64,000 bases of DNA from Arenibacterium halophilum (GCF_005938225.1 NZ_VCPC01000004.1:124001-188000); one strand, 5' to 3'; positions 16,790-26,619 are shown, counted from the first letter of the stretch. The notes: generated by a model from the sequence alone, not told the origin. A program made the numbers and translations.

Positions 16790-18385
16790 TTATGCCACGT
16801 CGAACTGAAGCGGCTTGATCTGGCGGAACAGGCCGGTGTCGGCCAGTTTCTGACGCACGTCGGCGGGCACTTCGTCATCGACATAGAGCAGGGCAATCGC
16901 CTCGCCCCCGCGATCCGACCGGCCAAGGGTGAAGTTCGCGATGTTCACGCCATTGGTGCCCAGCGTATTGCCCAGAGTGCCGATGATGCCCGGCACATCT
17001 TCGTTCGTGGTGTACAGCATATGCGCACCGACCTCGGCGTCGATGTTGATGCCCTTGATCTGGATGAACCGGGGCTTGCCATCGCTGAACACGGTGCCCG
17101 CGATGGACCGCTCGCGCTTTTCGGTCACCACGGTCACCTTGATATAGCCGTCGAAGGCGCCGGATTTGTCCTGATTGGTGGTGCTGATCTGGATGCCGCG
17201 TTCCTTGGCAACCACCGGGGCCGAGACCATGTTCACGTCGGGGTTCGACTTTTTCATGATCCCCGCGATCACGCCGCAGTTCAGCGCAGCCAGGTTCATA
17301 GACGACACGACACCATCATATAGGATGTTGATCGCCTTGATCGGCTCGTCCGTCATCTGGCCAATGAAGGCGCCCAGGTGGCCCGAGAGTTTCAGCCAGG
17401 GGCCCATCACCTTGGCCTCTTCCGCGGTGACCGACGGCATGTTCAGCGCGTTTTCCACGGCCCCCGTCAGCAGGTAGTTCGCCATCTGCTCGGCGACCTG
17501 AAGGGCGACGTTTTCCTGTGCCTCGGTCGTCGCGGCGCCAAGGTGCGGGGTGCAGACCACGTTGGGCAGGTTGAACAGCGCGTTTTCCTTGGCGGGTTCC
17601 TCGCTGAACACGTCGAACGCGGCACCGGCGACGTGGCCCGATTGCAGCATCTCGGCCAGCGCCTCTTCGTCGACCAGACCGCCACGGGCGCAGTTGATGA
17701 TGCGCACGCCCTTCTTGGTCTTGGCCAGGTTTTCGCGGCTCAGGATGTTCTTGGTCTGGTCGGTCAGCGGCACGTGCAGGGTGATGAAATCGGCCCGCGC
17801 CAGCAGCGCGTCCAGTTCAACCTTTTCAACGCCCATCTTGGCGGCTTTTTCCTCGCCCAGGAAGGGATCGTATGCGATGACCTTCATCTTCAGCCCACGC
17901 GCGCGGTCGCAGACGATGCCACCGATGTTGCCCGCGCCGATCACGCCCAGCGTCTTGCCGGTCAGCTCGACGCCCATGAACTTGGACTTTTCCCATTTGC
18001 CCGCATGGGTCGATGCGCTGGCCTCGGGGATTTGGCGCGCCACGGCGAACATCATCGCAATCGCGTGTTCGGCGGTGGTGATCATGTTGCCGAAGGGCGT
18101 GTTCATCACGATCACGCCTTTCTTTGATGCGGCGTCCTTGTCGACGTTGTCGGTGCCGATGCCGGCGCGGCCGACGACCTTCAGGTTGGTCGCGTTTTCA
18201 AGGATCTTCTCGGTCACCTTGGTGGCCGAGCGGATCGCAAGGCCATCGTACTGGCCGATCACTTCGGCCAGCTTGTCCTTGTCCTTGCCCAGATCGGGCT
18301 GGAAATCCACGTCGATGCCGCGATCCTTGAAGATCTGAACGGCGGCGTCGGACAGTTTGTCAGAGATAAGTACACGGGGGGCCAT
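16790..18385 (-). CDS. serA: D-3-phosphoglycerate dehydrogenase
   Basis: A 531-residue cytoplasmic enzyme that oxidises 3-phosphoglycerate to 3-phosphohydroxypyruvate, the first step of serine synthesis. Order of domains: substrate-binding segment with GRAGIGTDNVD near residue 75, NAD-binding Rossmann fold with GAGNIGG near 147, catalytic Arg/Glu/His in NCARGGLVDEEAL, SEEP and TPHLGAAT, then an intervening domain and a C-terminal ACT domain (about 455-528) that often mediates serine feedback. The long form is typical of alphaproteobacteria. It lies 76 bases downstream of serC in the same direction, so the two are almost certainly one operon. Confidence 0.96.
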   Translation of the reverse strand: MAPRVLISDKLSDAAVQIFKDRGIDVDFQPDLGKDKDKLAEVIGQYDGLAIRSATKVTEKILENATNLKVVGRAGIGTDNVDKDAASKKGVIVMNTPFGNMITTAEHAIAMMFAVARQIPEASASTHAGKWEKSKFMGVELTGKTLGVIGAGNIGGIVCDRARGLKMKVIAYDPFLGEEKAAKMGVEKVELDALLARADFITLHVPLTDQTKNILSRENLAKTKKGVRIINCARGGLVDEEALAEMLQSGHVAGAAFDVFSEEPAKENALFNLPNVVCTPHLGAATTEAQENVALQVAEQMANYLLTGAVENALNMPSVTAEEAKVMGPWLKLSGHLGAFIGQMTDEPIKAINILYDGVVSSMNLAALNCGVIAGIMKKSNPDVNMVSAPVVAKERGIQISTTNQDKSGAFDGYIKVTVVTEKRERSIAGTVFSDGKPRFIQIKGINIDAEVGAHMLYTTNEDVPGIIGTLGNTLGTNGVNIANFTLGRSDRGGEAIALLYVDDEVPADVRQKLADTGLFRQIKPLQFDVA

Positions 18386-18461
18386 GGTGTGTGGTCCTTT
18401 GGAAAGCATTCGGAATGTCTGGGGAGCCACCCATCCGCCGGGGACGGGTGGCGGGGCAGGG

Positions 18462-19616
18462 TCAGGCCGCGGCCTTCTGCGCCTCGATCTCGGCGTTGAA
18501 CGCCCATTCGAGCCAGGGCAGCATCGCCTGGATGTCGGCGGTTTCCACCGTCGAGCCGCACCAGATGCGCAAGCCCGGAGGCGCGTCGCGATAGGCGCCC
18601 ACGTCCAACGCCGCGTTTTCAACTTCCATCCGTTTGGCGACGGCCTTGGCAAAGGCGGCGCCATCGGCGATGCGGGCATCGGTGAACTTCAGGCAGACGC
18701 TTGTGTTCGACCGGGTCGCCGGATCGGTGGCAAGGAAATCGATCCAGTCATGTGCCGCGACGAAATCCGACACGGCGGCAGTGTTGGCATCGGCGCGGGC
18801 GATCAGGCCTTTCAGCCCGCCCACATCGCGCGCCCAGTCGAGCGCCAGCAGGTAATCCTCGACCGCCAGCATCGAGGGCGTGTTAATGGTTTCGCCGTTG
18901 AAGACGCCTTCGATCAGCTTGCCACCCTTGGTCAGGCGGAAGATTTTCGGCAGCGGCCAGGCGGGGGTGTAGCTTTCCAGCCGCTCGACAGCGCGGGGCG
19001 ACAGGATCAGCATCCCATGCGCCGCTTCGCCGCCCAGAACCTTCTGCCAGGAGAAGGTCGTCACATCCAGCTTGTCCCACGGCAGGTCCATCGCGAAGGC
19101 GGCGCTGGTGGCGTCACACAGCGTGAGGCCGGCTCGGTCCGCGGGGATCGCATCGCCATTGGCGACACGCACGCCCGAGGTGGTGCCGTTCCAGGTGAAA
19201 CACACGTCCTTGTCGAAATCGACGCCCGCCAGGTCGACGATCTCGCCGTACTCGGCGGTCTTGACCTCGGCCTCGATCTTCAGCTGCTTGACCACATCGG
19301 TGACCCAGCCCGCGCCAAAGCTTTCCCAGGCCAGCATCTCGGCCGGGCGCTCGCCCAGCAGGTTCCACATGGCCATTTCAAAGGCGCCGGTGTCCGACGC
19401 GGGTACGATGCCGATGCGGTAATCGGCCGGCACGCCCAGAATGTCGCGGGTGGTTTCGATCGCCGCTTTCAGCTTGTCCTTGCCAACGGCGGCACGGTGC
19501 GACCGGCCCAGCGGAGCATGGGCAAGTTTTTCCAAGGCGAATGCGGGGGGTTTGGCACAGGGGCCAGAAGAGAAACGCGGATTGGCCGGCCGCGTCGCCG
19601 GTTTATCAATAGCCAT
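18462..19616 (-). CDS. serC: Phosphoserine aminotransferase
   Basis: A 384-residue PLP aminotransferase that converts 3-phosphohydroxypyruvate and glutamate to phosphoserine. It has the SerC-type N-terminus ([11 protein letters not shown]), the PLP-Asp region [13 protein letters not shown] and the Schiff-base lysine in [15 protein letters not shown] near residue 197. The start at 19616 has GGAAGGG upstream; the longer frame to 19673 would read through the hairpin leader and is unlikely. The first gene of a serC-serA operon, it is preceded by a hairpin leader of the type described in alphaproteobacteria. Confidence 0.96.
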   Translation of the reverse strand: MAIDKPATRPANPRFSSGPCAKPPAFALEKLAHAPLGRSHRAAVGKDKLKAAIETTRDILGVPADYRIGIVPASDTGAFEMAMWNLLGERPAEMLAWESFGAGWVTDVVKQLKIEAEVKTAEYGEIVDLAGVDFDKDVCFTWNGTTSGVRVANGDAIPADRAGLTLCDATSAAFAMDLPWDKLDVTTFSWQKVLGGEAAHGMLILSPRAVERLESYTPAWPLPKIFRLTKGGKLIEGVFNGETINTPSMLAVEDYLLALDWARDVGGLKGLIARADANTAAVSDFVAAHDWIDFLATDPATRSNTSVCLKFTDARIADGAAFAKAVAKRMEVENAALDVGAYRDAPPGLRIWCGSTVETADIQAMLPWLEWAFNAEIEAQKAAA

Positions 19617-19623
19617 GTAGCTA

Positions 19624-19666
19624 CCCTTCCAGATAAGCGCCCCTCGTTGGGGAGGGGTGTCCCACC
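19624..19666 (-). ncRNA. serC leader RNA (candidate cis-regulatory hairpin)
   Basis: Directly upstream of serC, the minus strand reads GGGACACCCCTC, CCCAAC, GAGGGGCGC: a six-base-pair stem CCCCTC/GAGGGG with a CCCAAC loop, followed by a short linker and the serC ribosome binding site. A conserved serC motif upstream of serC-serA has been described in alphaproteobacteria by comparative genomics (Corbino and colleagues); from memory the position and hairpin match, but no alignment was possible. Confidence 0.6.
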
Positions 19667-19832
19667 GCCGCACTTACGCCTGCGCCGCGCGGCTGACAAG
19701 CGGGGAAATTCACCGAATGCGCCGCATCACCCACAAAAAACGACGCGCCCCGTTCCGATCGGAAACTGCCGCGCTTTGGCGACTCGGTTGCGCATGGTAG
19801 GATGGCGGTATTTTCAGACAAAGGATTTGACC

Positions 19833-20429
19833 ATGGCCGGATCAGTGAAAGCCAAAACGCCCTCGCCCAAGAACGTGCCCTATACCGTGGCCGGTGACAC
19901 GCTGGCCGACATCTGGGCGGATATTGAAAAGAAGGGCCCCAAAGTGAACGGCAAAAACCGCGCGGGCAAGACGGTGGCAAAGGGCGATGCCAACCCGAAC
20001 TGCGGGTTCAAGGTGAAAGAAGACAAGAAAAAGGGCGTGTTTATCTGCGATCTGGCCACCAGCGTGGTGAACGTCTCGCTGGTGGATTGCACCATCGACC
20101 ACCCCAAGCTGAAGTCCGACAAGAACCTGAGCGCCAAGGCCAAGAAGGAATGGAAGCGGTTCATGAAGGAGTTGATGGTGCATGAAAACGAACACGTCAC
20201 CGCAATGATCGACGAGATGAAGGCCCTGGGCAAAGAGGTGGTGAACATCACCAAGCAGGTCGAGGACGCCGACAAGAAAGTCGCGCAGGAAAAAGCGCTG
20301 AAAGAATGGGAAACCGACGTGCTCGCAAAGATCGACACCTCGACGATCGAGGCGCGGCTGGAAAAGGTGAACAAGGCGCTCGACAGTAAAACGGGCCATG
20401 GGCCGGTGCTGGATACCTCGATTCCCTAG
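19833..20429 (+). CDS. DUF922-like protein with putative zinc-protease motif
   Basis: A 198-residue, lysine-rich protein. YTVAGDTLADIWADIEKKGP near the N-terminus resembles the start of the DUF922 family, and MVHENEHVTAMIDEM near residue 115 contains an HExEH metal-binding motif like HExxH proteases. Unlike most members, described as secreted, no signal peptide is seen; two cysteines (in NCGF and IDLA-adjacent FICDL/VDCTI) could form a disulfide. AAGGA lies seven bases before the ATG. The N-terminal start is clear because the frame extends upstream only as the antisense of serC. Activity is inferred. Confidence 0.7.
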   Translation: MAGSVKAKTPSPKNVPYTVAGDTLADIWADIEKKGPKVNGKNRAGKTVAKGDANPNCGFKVKEDKKKGVFICDLATSVVNVSLVDCTIDHPKLKSDKNLSAKAKKEWKRFMKELMVHENEHVTAMIDEMKALGKEVVNITKQVEDADKKVAQEKALKEWETDVLAKIDTSTIEARLEKVNKALDSKTGHGPVLDTSIP

Positions 20430-20490
20430 GGTCTGGCGCAAGCGGGGGAAACATGCTTTGACGCGGACAACCGCGTGAAAGGACCGCCCC

Positions 20491-21369
20491 ATGTATGTCG
20501 TCACCTGCCTGACCTCGCCCAAGAACCCGGGGCTGGACCATACACTGGTAGACTCGCTGCGCGCGGCCTGGGGCGGGCACCAGGTGCGCTGGCTTGCGCT
20601 GAACGAGGCGGCGGAATTCACCCTGGCCGAGGTGCCGTCGAACCGCTGGGAAGTCTGGGAAGATCTGCAAAAGCTGGGTGTCGATCTGGTGGTGCAGCCG
20701 GTCGAGGGGCGGCGCAAGCGGATGCTGCTGGCTGATATGGACAGCACAATGATCCAGCAGGAATGCATCGACGAACTGGCGGACGAGGCCGGTGTGGGCG
20801 CGCGGGTGAAAGACATCACCGCCCGCGCCATGAACGGTGAGCTGGATTTCGAAGGCGCGCTGATCGAACGCGTCGGTCTGCTGGCCAATCTGCCCGAAGC
20901 GGTGATTGCCCGCGTGCTGGACACGCGCATCACTTTGATGCCCGGCGGGCCGGAACTGGTGGGCACCATGCGTGCCAACGGGGCTTATGCGGCGCTGGTC
21001 TCGGGCGGGTTCACAGCCTTTACGCGCGTCGTGGCGGCCAAGCTGGGGTTCGACGAGAACCGCGCCAACACGCTGATCGCCGAGAATGGCGCCCTGACCG
21101 GAGAGGTCGGGCGCCCGATTCTGGGCCGGCAAGCCAAAATCGAGGCGCTGGAACAGATCACCCAGCGCCTTGGCATTTCCGAATCCGAGGTGATTGCCGT
21201 GGGCGATGGCGCGAACGATCTGGGGATGCTGGGCCGGGCGGGCACCGGCGTGGCGCTGCACGCCAAGCCGGTGGTGGCTGCCGAATGTGACGTGCGCATC
21301 AACTTTGGCGATCTGTCGGCGCTGCTGTTCATCCAGGGCTATGCCCGCGCCGATTTCGTGACCGGCTAG
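20491..21369 (+). CDS. serB: Phosphoserine phosphatase
   Basis: A 292-residue enzyme completing serine synthesis by hydrolysing phosphoserine. An N-terminal ACT-like region (about residues 1-75) is followed by a HAD phosphatase domain: LLADMDSTMIQQECIDEL (catalytic Asp pair near residue 83), SGGFTAFT near 172, and GDGANDLGMLG near 235. It lies beside serC-serA but on the opposite strand, giving all three pathway enzymes within 4.6 kb. Its stop codon interlocks with that of the convergent asparaginase gene through the palindromic tetramer CTAG. Confidence 0.95.
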   Translation: MYVVTCLTSPKNPGLDHTLVDSLRAAWGGHQVRWLALNEAAEFTLAEVPSNRWEVWEDLQKLGVDLVVQPVEGRRKRMLLADMDSTMIQQECIDELADEAGVGARVKDITARAMNGELDFEGALIERVGLLANLPEAVIARVLDTRITLMPGGPELVGTMRANGAYAALVSGGFTAFTRVVAAKLGFDENRANTLIAENGALTGEVGRPILGRQAKIEALEQITQRLGISESEVIAVGDGANDLGMLGRAGTGVALHAKPVVAAECDVRINFGDLSALLFIQGYARADFVTG

Positions 21370-22370
21370 ATCGGGCGCAACAGGGTATCCGCCGCGCGGA
21401 TGCGCCCCGCCGTGATGCCGCGCCGATTGACCAGCGGCGCGTTCAGATAGGCCGCTGTCGCCGGGTGGTCGGCACTTAGCACGCCCAGCTGCACCAGGAT
21501 CGCGGTGATCGCGCATTCGCTGGCGCGCGTTGCGCCGTCTTCGATCTTGACCGCGACGCCCAGCTTGCGGCCCGGCAGGATCGCGACGAACACGCCTTCG
21601 GCGCCGGTTTTCACCGCCACCTGCCCACCCATCGCGCGCATCAGCGCGGTGCAGGCGCGGCCCTCGCCTGCGACCAGCTCGGGGTGCGCCATCATCGCCT
21701 GTGTCAGCCGCTGCGCCGCGTCGCTGGCACGGTCCGATCTCTCGCCCGCGCTGGCAAACCACGCCATTGCCCGCGCCAGCCCCTGCAACGACGTGGCAAA
21801 ATTCGGCGCGGAACAACCGTCGATGCCATAGCCTTCGCTGGCGCGATCCGTCGCTTCCTCGAACGCGGCAAGGCAGGATTGCTGCACCGGGTGATCGACC
21901 TCGGTGTATTCCGGCCCCGCGCCCATGTACTGCGCCAGCGTCAGGAACCCGGCATGTTTTCCGGAACAGTTGTTGTGCACCTGGCAGGGCGACGCGCCGT
22001 CGCGGATCAACGCCTCGTGCGCGGGCCGGTCGGCCGGATCCTGCGGGCCACAGCGGAAATCGCCATCCGCCAGCCCAAGCTGATCCAGCCAAGCCGTGAC
22101 CCGCGTGGTATGAATGGCCGCACCATTGTGCGAGGCACAGGACAGCGCCAGTTGTTCGGTCCCCAACCCATAGCGATCCGCCGCGCCCGATGTCAGAAGC
22201 GGCAGTGCCTGCACCATCTTGCAGGCCGAGCGCGGGTAAATCACCGCTTGCGGATCGCCCCAGGACGCCACGATGTTACCGCTATCGTCACAGATGACAG
22301 CGTGCCCGCGATGCAGGCTTTCCACCATCGCGCCGCGTGTGATTTCGACAAGCACTTCGGATGCGCTCAT
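21366..22370 (-). CDS. L-asparaginase II family protein
   Basis: A 334-residue protein of the bacterial asparaginase-II family (first described in Rhizobium etli), unrelated to the classic E. coli enzymes. Family signatures are RGAMVESLHRGHAVI near residue 13, YPRSACKMVQALPLL near 45, CASHNG near 78, and NNCSGKHAGFL near 133. The reaction would be asparagine to aspartate and ammonia. GAGGTG precedes the ATG at 22370. No partner genes are obvious, and it is convergent with serB. Confidence 0.88.
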   Translation of the reverse strand: MSASEVLVEITRGAMVESLHRGHAVICDDSGNIVASWGDPQAVIYPRSACKMVQALPLLTSGAADRYGLGTEQLALSCASHNGAAIHTTRVTAWLDQLGLADGDFRCGPQDPADRPAHEALIRDGASPCQVHNNCSGKHAGFLTLAQYMGAGPEYTEVDHPVQQSCLAAFEEATDRASEGYGIDGCSAPNFATSLQGLARAMAWFASAGERSDRASDAAQRLTQAMMAHPELVAGEGRACTALMRAMGGQVAVKTGAEGVFVAILPGRKLGVAVKIEDGATRASECAITAILVQLGVLSADHPATAAYLNAPLVNRRGITAGRIRAADTLLRPI

Positions 22371-22542
22371 GGAACACCTCAAATCTGCGCGAAAATCTGC
22401 CAATCGCCCTTTCGCCTGTGGTGATTGTTAAGTTAGTGTGGCTTTGTCGGCAAGCGACGGGATGCGCCGTCAAGACGGGCGTTGAACCCCGCGCGCGCAC
22501 CATGTTTAGTATTGAGGTAACGGACAGTCTGGAGGCTGGCAG

Positions 22543-23073
22543 ATGGGATCGAAACTTGTCCGGGGGCTAATTGGCCTGAGCGCGGCAGTGTTCGCGACGG
22601 CAACTTTCGCGCAGGAGCAAAGCACGAACCGCGTGGCGGCCAAGACCGACTGGAGCGTGTTCGTCGAGGATGACCCGAACGAATGCTGGAGCGTGTCAGC
22701 GCCCAAGGAAACCGTGAACACACGCGACGGCCGCGTGGTTGCCGTGCGGCGCAGCGACATTCTGTTGATGGTGTTCTACCGCCCGAACGCGGGCGTGAAC
22801 GGGCAGGTCACCTTTACCGGCGGCTACCCCTTTGCAGACGGGTCGACCGTAAACCTGAACATCTCGGGCAGCGAGTTTGAACTGTTCGTCGATGGCGAAT
22901 GGGCCTGGCCGGCCTCGGCCGCCGATGACGCCAAGATCATCACCGCGATGAAGCGCGGCACCGATGCGGTTCTGACAGCACGTTCGGCCCGGGGCACCCA
23001 GACAAAAGACACGTTTTCGCTGCTTGGGTTCACCGCCGCCGTGGAAGACGCCGAACAGCGCTGTTCCAGCTAA
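22543..23073 (+). CDS. Invasion-associated locus B (IalB) family protein
   Basis: A 176-residue exported protein. A signal peptide (residues about 1-24, ending TFAQE) is followed by an IalB-like beta domain: WSVFVEDDPNECWSVSAPKE near residue 37 and, at the C-terminus, ARGTQTKDTFSLLGFTAAV followed by a conserved Cys (QRC). The two cysteines, near residues 48 and 173, could pair in the periplasm. The family name comes from Bartonella, but free-living Rhodobacterales carry members with no known role in invasion. GGAGG lies upstream of the start. Confidence 0.8.
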   Translation: MGSKLVRGLIGLSAAVFATATFAQEQSTNRVAAKTDWSVFVEDDPNECWSVSAPKETVNTRDGRVVAVRRSDILLMVFYRPNAGVNGQVTFTGGYPFADGSTVNLNISGSEFELFVDGEWAWPASAADDAKIITAMKRGTDAVLTARSARGTQTKDTFSLLGFTAAVEDAEQRCSS

Positions 23074-23164
23074 TACGGTCTGATCGGGCACGCTCGCGCA
23101 GCTTTGTTTTGAAACGGGTGGCGAATCCTGTATAGGGGCGGCTTGTTTCAAAGCTGTCACAACG

Positions 23165-24361
23165 ATGGAAACCGCGCCTATGTCCGCAACGGCTCCGATC
23201 ACGCAGGATGTGCACACGATCCCCCGGAAAGCCCCCGAGGGGCCCGTCAACCTTGTTGGGCTGACGCGCGAGGGGATGCGTACGGCGCTGATCGAGGCGG
23301 GCACGCCCGAGAAACAGGCCAAGATGCGTGTTGGTCAGATCTGGCAGTGGATCTACCAGTGGGGCGTGCGCGATTTCGCGCAGATGACGAACCTGGCCAA
23401 GGCCTATCGCGCGGATCTGGCCGAGAAATTCGTGATTGAAATCCCCGAGGTGGTGTCAAAGCAGGTCAGCAATGACGGCACCCGCAAGTACCTTGTCCGC
23501 ATCGCCGGCGGTCACGAGGTCGAGGTGGTGTACATCCCCGAGGAAGATCGCGGCACGCTCTGCGTCTCGTCTCAGGTCGGCTGCACGTTGACCTGTTCGT
23601 TTTGCCATACCGGCACGCAAAAGCTGGTGCGCAACCTGACGGCGGGTGAAATCGTCGGGCAGGTGATGATGGCGCGCGACGATCTGGGCGAATGGCCGGT
23701 GCCCGGCGCGCCCAAGGATGAAACGCGCCTGCTGTCGAACATCGTGCTGATGGGCATGGGCGAGCCGCTGTATAATTTCGACAACGTGCGCGACGCGATG
23801 AAAATCGCGATGGACGCCGAAGGCATCCAGTTGTCGCGCCGCCGGATCACGCTGTCGACCTCGGGCGTTGTGCCAGAAATCGCGCGCACGGCCGAGGAAA
23901 TCGGCTGCCAGCTGGCGATTTCCTTTCACGCGACCACCGATGAAACCCGCGACATTCTGGTCCCGATCAACAAGCGCTGGAACATCGACACGCTGCTTCA
24001 GGCGCTGGCGAGCTACCCAAAAGTGTCGAATTCGGAACGCATCACCTTTGAATATGTGATGCTGAACGGGGTGAACGACACCGACGCCGACGCGCACCGC
24101 CTGATCAAGCTGATCCGCGATCACAACATCCCGGCCAAGATCAACCTGATCCCGTTCAACGAATGGCCCGGCGCGCCCTATAAACGGTCGTCGAACAACC
24201 GTATCCGTGCGTTTGCCGACATCATCTACAAGGCCGGGTATGCCAGCCCGATCCGCACGCCGCGCGGCGAGGATATCATGGCCGCCTGCGGGCAGCTTAA
24301 ATCGGCCACCGAACGCGCCCGCAAATCGCGACGCCAGATCGAGGCAGAGGCCGGGCTGTAA
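23165..24361 (+). CDS. rlmN: 23S rRNA (adenine-2503-C2)-methyltransferase RlmN
   Basis: A 398-residue radical-SAM methyltransferase that methylates A2503 of 23S rRNA (and A37 of some tRNAs). The iron-sulfur cluster cysteines are in [11 protein letters not shown] near residue 142. Other hallmarks are [11 protein letters not shown] near residue 62, [11 protein letters not shown] near 197, and the catalytic Cys in the C-terminal region (AACGQL). The N-terminal dozen residues are uncertain since a second ATG lies at 23180. The DsbA-like gene begins four bases after its stop. Confidence 0.96.
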   Translation: METAPMSATAPITQDVHTIPRKAPEGPVNLVGLTREGMRTALIEAGTPEKQAKMRVGQIWQWIYQWGVRDFAQMTNLAKAYRADLAEKFVIEIPEVVSKQVSNDGTRKYLVRIAGGHEVEVVYIPEEDRGTLCVSSQVGCTLTCSFCHTGTQKLVRNLTAGEIVGQVMMARDDLGEWPVPGAPKDETRLLSNIVLMGMGEPLYNFDNVRDAMKIAMDAEGIQLSRRRITLSTSGVVPEIARTAEEIGCQLAISFHATTDETRDILVPINKRWNIDTLLQALASYPKVSNSERITFEYVMLNGVNDTDADAHRLIKLIRDHNIPAKINLIPFNEWPGAPYKRSSNNRIRAFADIIYKAGYASPIRTPRGEDIMAACGQLKSATERARKSRRQIEAEAGL

Positions 24362-24365
24362 CCCT

Positions 24366-25136
24366 ATGCGGCGCCGCGATCTGCTGATCATCGGCGGGCT
24401 GGCGGCGGGAGCGCTGTCGGTGCCGAAGATTTACGCCGCGCTTCAGCCCGAATTCACCTTTGAACCGATGGACCGCCCCGCCGGGTTCCGGCAGGTGCCC
24501 TTTGGCGCGATCAGCGGTGGCAACACCCCGATCGCGCTGATCGGCATCGGTGACGCGCAGCCAGAAACGCCTGCCGACGATCTGACCGGTAGCGCCGCCT
24601 GCGACCTGCTGTTCGGCGAGGTGCCGTCGGGCCGGGTGCCACTGGCGCTGTTCAACGATTACTATTGTACCTACTGCCCCGCGGTCAGCCGCGTGGTGCA
24701 GCGGCTGGAGGACTCCGGCGCGCCCATCGCGGTGACGCTGCACGAGTTGCCCTTGCTGGGCCAACGCTCGGTTGAAAAGGCAAGGCTGGCGCTGGCGGCG
24801 GCGCAACAGGGCGCGCATGGGGCCGTGCATCGGATGCTGATGGAAACTCCGGTGCCGCCCGGCGTTCCGGGGCTGAACCGGGTGGCGCGGGCCTTGTCGC
24901 TCAACCCCGACCAGTTGCGCGCCGATCTGGGCAGCGCCGATGTCTCTGCCAAGTTGGACATCACGCGCGCACTGGCCCGGCTGTTCGCCATTCCCGGCAC
25001 CCCGGCGATGGTGGTGGGGCGCACGTTGCTGGTGGGGAATGTCACGCAAGAGCGGCTGGAAAAGCTGATCGAGATCGAACAGGCGGATGCCGCATGGCCT
25101 GCGAATTGCGGCAAAACCGTGTCATCGTTTTCCTGA
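24366..25136 (+). CDS. DsbA-family thioredoxin-fold protein, probably Tat-exported
   Basis: A 256-residue thiol-disulfide protein. The N-terminus starts RRRDLLIIGG followed by a hydrophobic stretch, resembling a twin-arginine signal. The active site is CTYC (NDYYCTYCP near residue 100). A DsbA-like helical insert follows, then the cis-proline loop in IPGTPAMVVG near residue 215. It begins four bases after rlmN, so it is probably co-transcribed. The usual DsbA role is to oxidise, or in some subfamilies reduce, periplasmic cysteines. The longer frame starting at 24207 overlaps rlmN and is not supported. Confidence 0.82.
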   Translation: MRRRDLLIIGGLAAGALSVPKIYAALQPEFTFEPMDRPAGFRQVPFGAISGGNTPIALIGIGDAQPETPADDLTGSAACDLLFGEVPSGRVPLALFNDYYCTYCPAVSRVVQRLEDSGAPIAVTLHELPLLGQRSVEKARLALAAAQQGAHGAVHRMLMETPVPPGVPGLNRVARALSLNPDQLRADLGSADVSAKLDITRALARLFAIPGTPAMVVGRTLLVGNVTQERLEKLIEIEQADAAWPANCGKTVSSFS

Positions 25137-25249
25137 GCGACACAGTTTCCCGGCACCCTGCCCCGAAATTACCCCGAGCCCGTGCGAATTAGGCCCCGAA
25201 CGCCACGCTAGTCTGAACCTATTGAAACAATGGGCACGGAAATTCTGCC

Positions 25250-25459
25250 ATGGAACATGTACTGATCTCGGACACGCTGCTGGACGCGCCGCTGCTGGAC
25301 TTTCTGCGCGACGAACGCAAAAAGGCGCTTTCGGCGCGCGAATGGAAATTCCGGCTGGCGGGGTATGGGTACGGCATCCGCGAAGATAATGGCCGCTGCA
25401 TCGTCACCCAGCTGCGCGACGGTGCTACACTTGGGCTGTTGCCGGTCAACTTTCACTGA
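25250..25459 (+). CDS. Small conserved-looking hypothetical protein
   Basis: A possible 69-residue protein with charged central helix (DFLRDERKKALSAREWKFRL) and a compact C-terminal half ending in GLLPVNFH. No family or function was recognised. The ribosome binding site is weak. The frame has the GC-rich third-position pattern of real genes here and no better alternative covers the stretch. It is convergent with the RTX gene, whose stop lies 19 bases away. Confidence 0.55.
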   Translation: MEHVLISDTLLDAPLLDFLRDERKKALSAREWKFRLAGYGYGIREDNGRCIVTQLRDGATLGLLPVNFH

Positions 25460-25478
25460 CCGGCAGAGCCTTCAAAGG

Positions 25479-26495
25479 TTAGCTGAAATCCCAACCGTCG
25501 GGCAGCGCGATCCAATTGGTCTGCGATGCCTTAAAGGTGGTCAGCCCGTCCAGTTGCAGCGCATATTCGATGAACTGGCCATCGCCGGTGTTCAATTTGA
25601 CCAATCCGTCACGCATCTGAATTTCCAGCACGTCTGCGTCATACGAGAATGCGCGCTTGCCGATATAGCGGACTTCATCGACCGAATTGAACAACAGCTC
25701 TGACTGTTCGCGCAGGTCCAGCTTGTCACGTTCGCTGCGGTTGAAATCGGTCACGCGGGTGACGGCAACGCCGCTCCAGTGATAACCACCCGCCTGAAAG
25801 AAATCGCCGCCCTTGCCGCCGGTCCAGACGTTGGTGCCCGTGAAGTCGGCGTAAAACTTGTCACGCCCGCCACCACCAAGGATGGTGTCGCTGCCGCCTT
25901 TGCCATAAAGTTGATCCGCGCCACCGCCGCCATTGATGTAATCGTCGCCATCAAAGCCGTCGATCATGTCATTTCCGGCCTGCCCGAATATCCGGTCATT
26001 TCCGCGCGAGGCATTGATATAATCGTGTCCGCCCCCGGCAAAGATGATGTCATCGCCCAGAGAGCCGTTGATGTAATCCTGCGCCGAGGTCAGGCTGCCT
26101 TTCAGCCCCGTCACCGTCAGTTCATTCCATATCAAGCCGACGGGTTTGACATCTTGCACGCGTGAGAAATCGACGCCCGAGCGGATCTGGATATCGCCCA
26201 CCTCCACGCCGTCGCGTTCGAATTCGACTTGGGTGATCCGGCCTGTCCAGTCGCCATCGACCTTGCGGAACTTGCCATAGAAGGTCAGCCCGGCTTCCAT
26301 AGTGAAATCGGGCTGGTTATGGATTTGATAGGTGTATTCGGTCGAGATCGTGATCGACGCGGCGCGCTTGCCCGACGGCAGCGCAGCGGCCCAATCCTGA
26401 TCGTCAAAGGCGAACCGCCCCTGCGTGACCAGCGAAAATACATCGGCATAGAACAGCGGTTCGGGCGTCAGCCCGTTAATCAGTGACTTCGGCAT
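25479..26495 (-). CDS. RTX-type calcium-binding protein
   Basis: A 338-residue acidic protein. The central region (about residues 140-215) carries at least five glycine-rich nonapeptide repeats of the RTX type (for example GSLGDDIIF, GGGHDYINA, GNDRIFGQA, GDDYINGGGG and GGSDTILGG), which fold into a calcium-binding beta roll. Residues 1-135 have no recognised domain; the C-terminus (about 240-338) resembles the flank of secreted RTX proteins. No signal peptide, as expected for type I secretion, but no HlyB/HlyD/TolC genes are nearby. It may be a surface or biofilm protein. No repeats-in-toxin acylation gene is present. Confidence 0.85.
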   Translation of the reverse strand: MPKSLINGLTPEPLFYADVFSLVTQGRFAFDDQDWAAALPSGKRAASITISTEYTYQIHNQPDFTMEAGLTFYGKFRKVDGDWTGRITQVEFERDGVEVGDIQIRSGVDFSRVQDVKPVGLIWNELTVTGLKGSLTSAQDYINGSLGDDIIFAGGGHDYINASRGNDRIFGQAGNDMIDGFDGDDYINGGGGADQLYGKGGSDTILGGGGRDKFYADFTGTNVWTGGKGGDFFQAGGYHWSGVAVTRVTDFNRSERDKLDLREQSELLFNSVDEVRYIGKRAFSYDADVLEIQMRDGLVKLNTGDGQFIEYALQLDGLTTFKASQTNWIALPDGWDFS

Positions 26496-26619
26496 GTTTC
26501 AACAAAACCCTGCAATAATCCCGCGCGACCAAACGCGCGCGAAATATCTGCTAAGGCCAAAGCCGAAACCCGGCAACAGATTTTGCAATTTGCAAGGCTC
26601 GACAGTCGGGCCTGTGGCC

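Noticed and set aside
18386-19832. Long open frame on the plus strand continuous with the DUF922-like gene
   Set aside because: It is the antisense of serC, and the ribosome binding site and family similarity place the true start at 19833.
25479-26495. Toxin operon of the RTX type
   Set aside because: No acyltransferase or type I secretion genes are nearby, and the protein is small; only calcium-binding repeats are supported.
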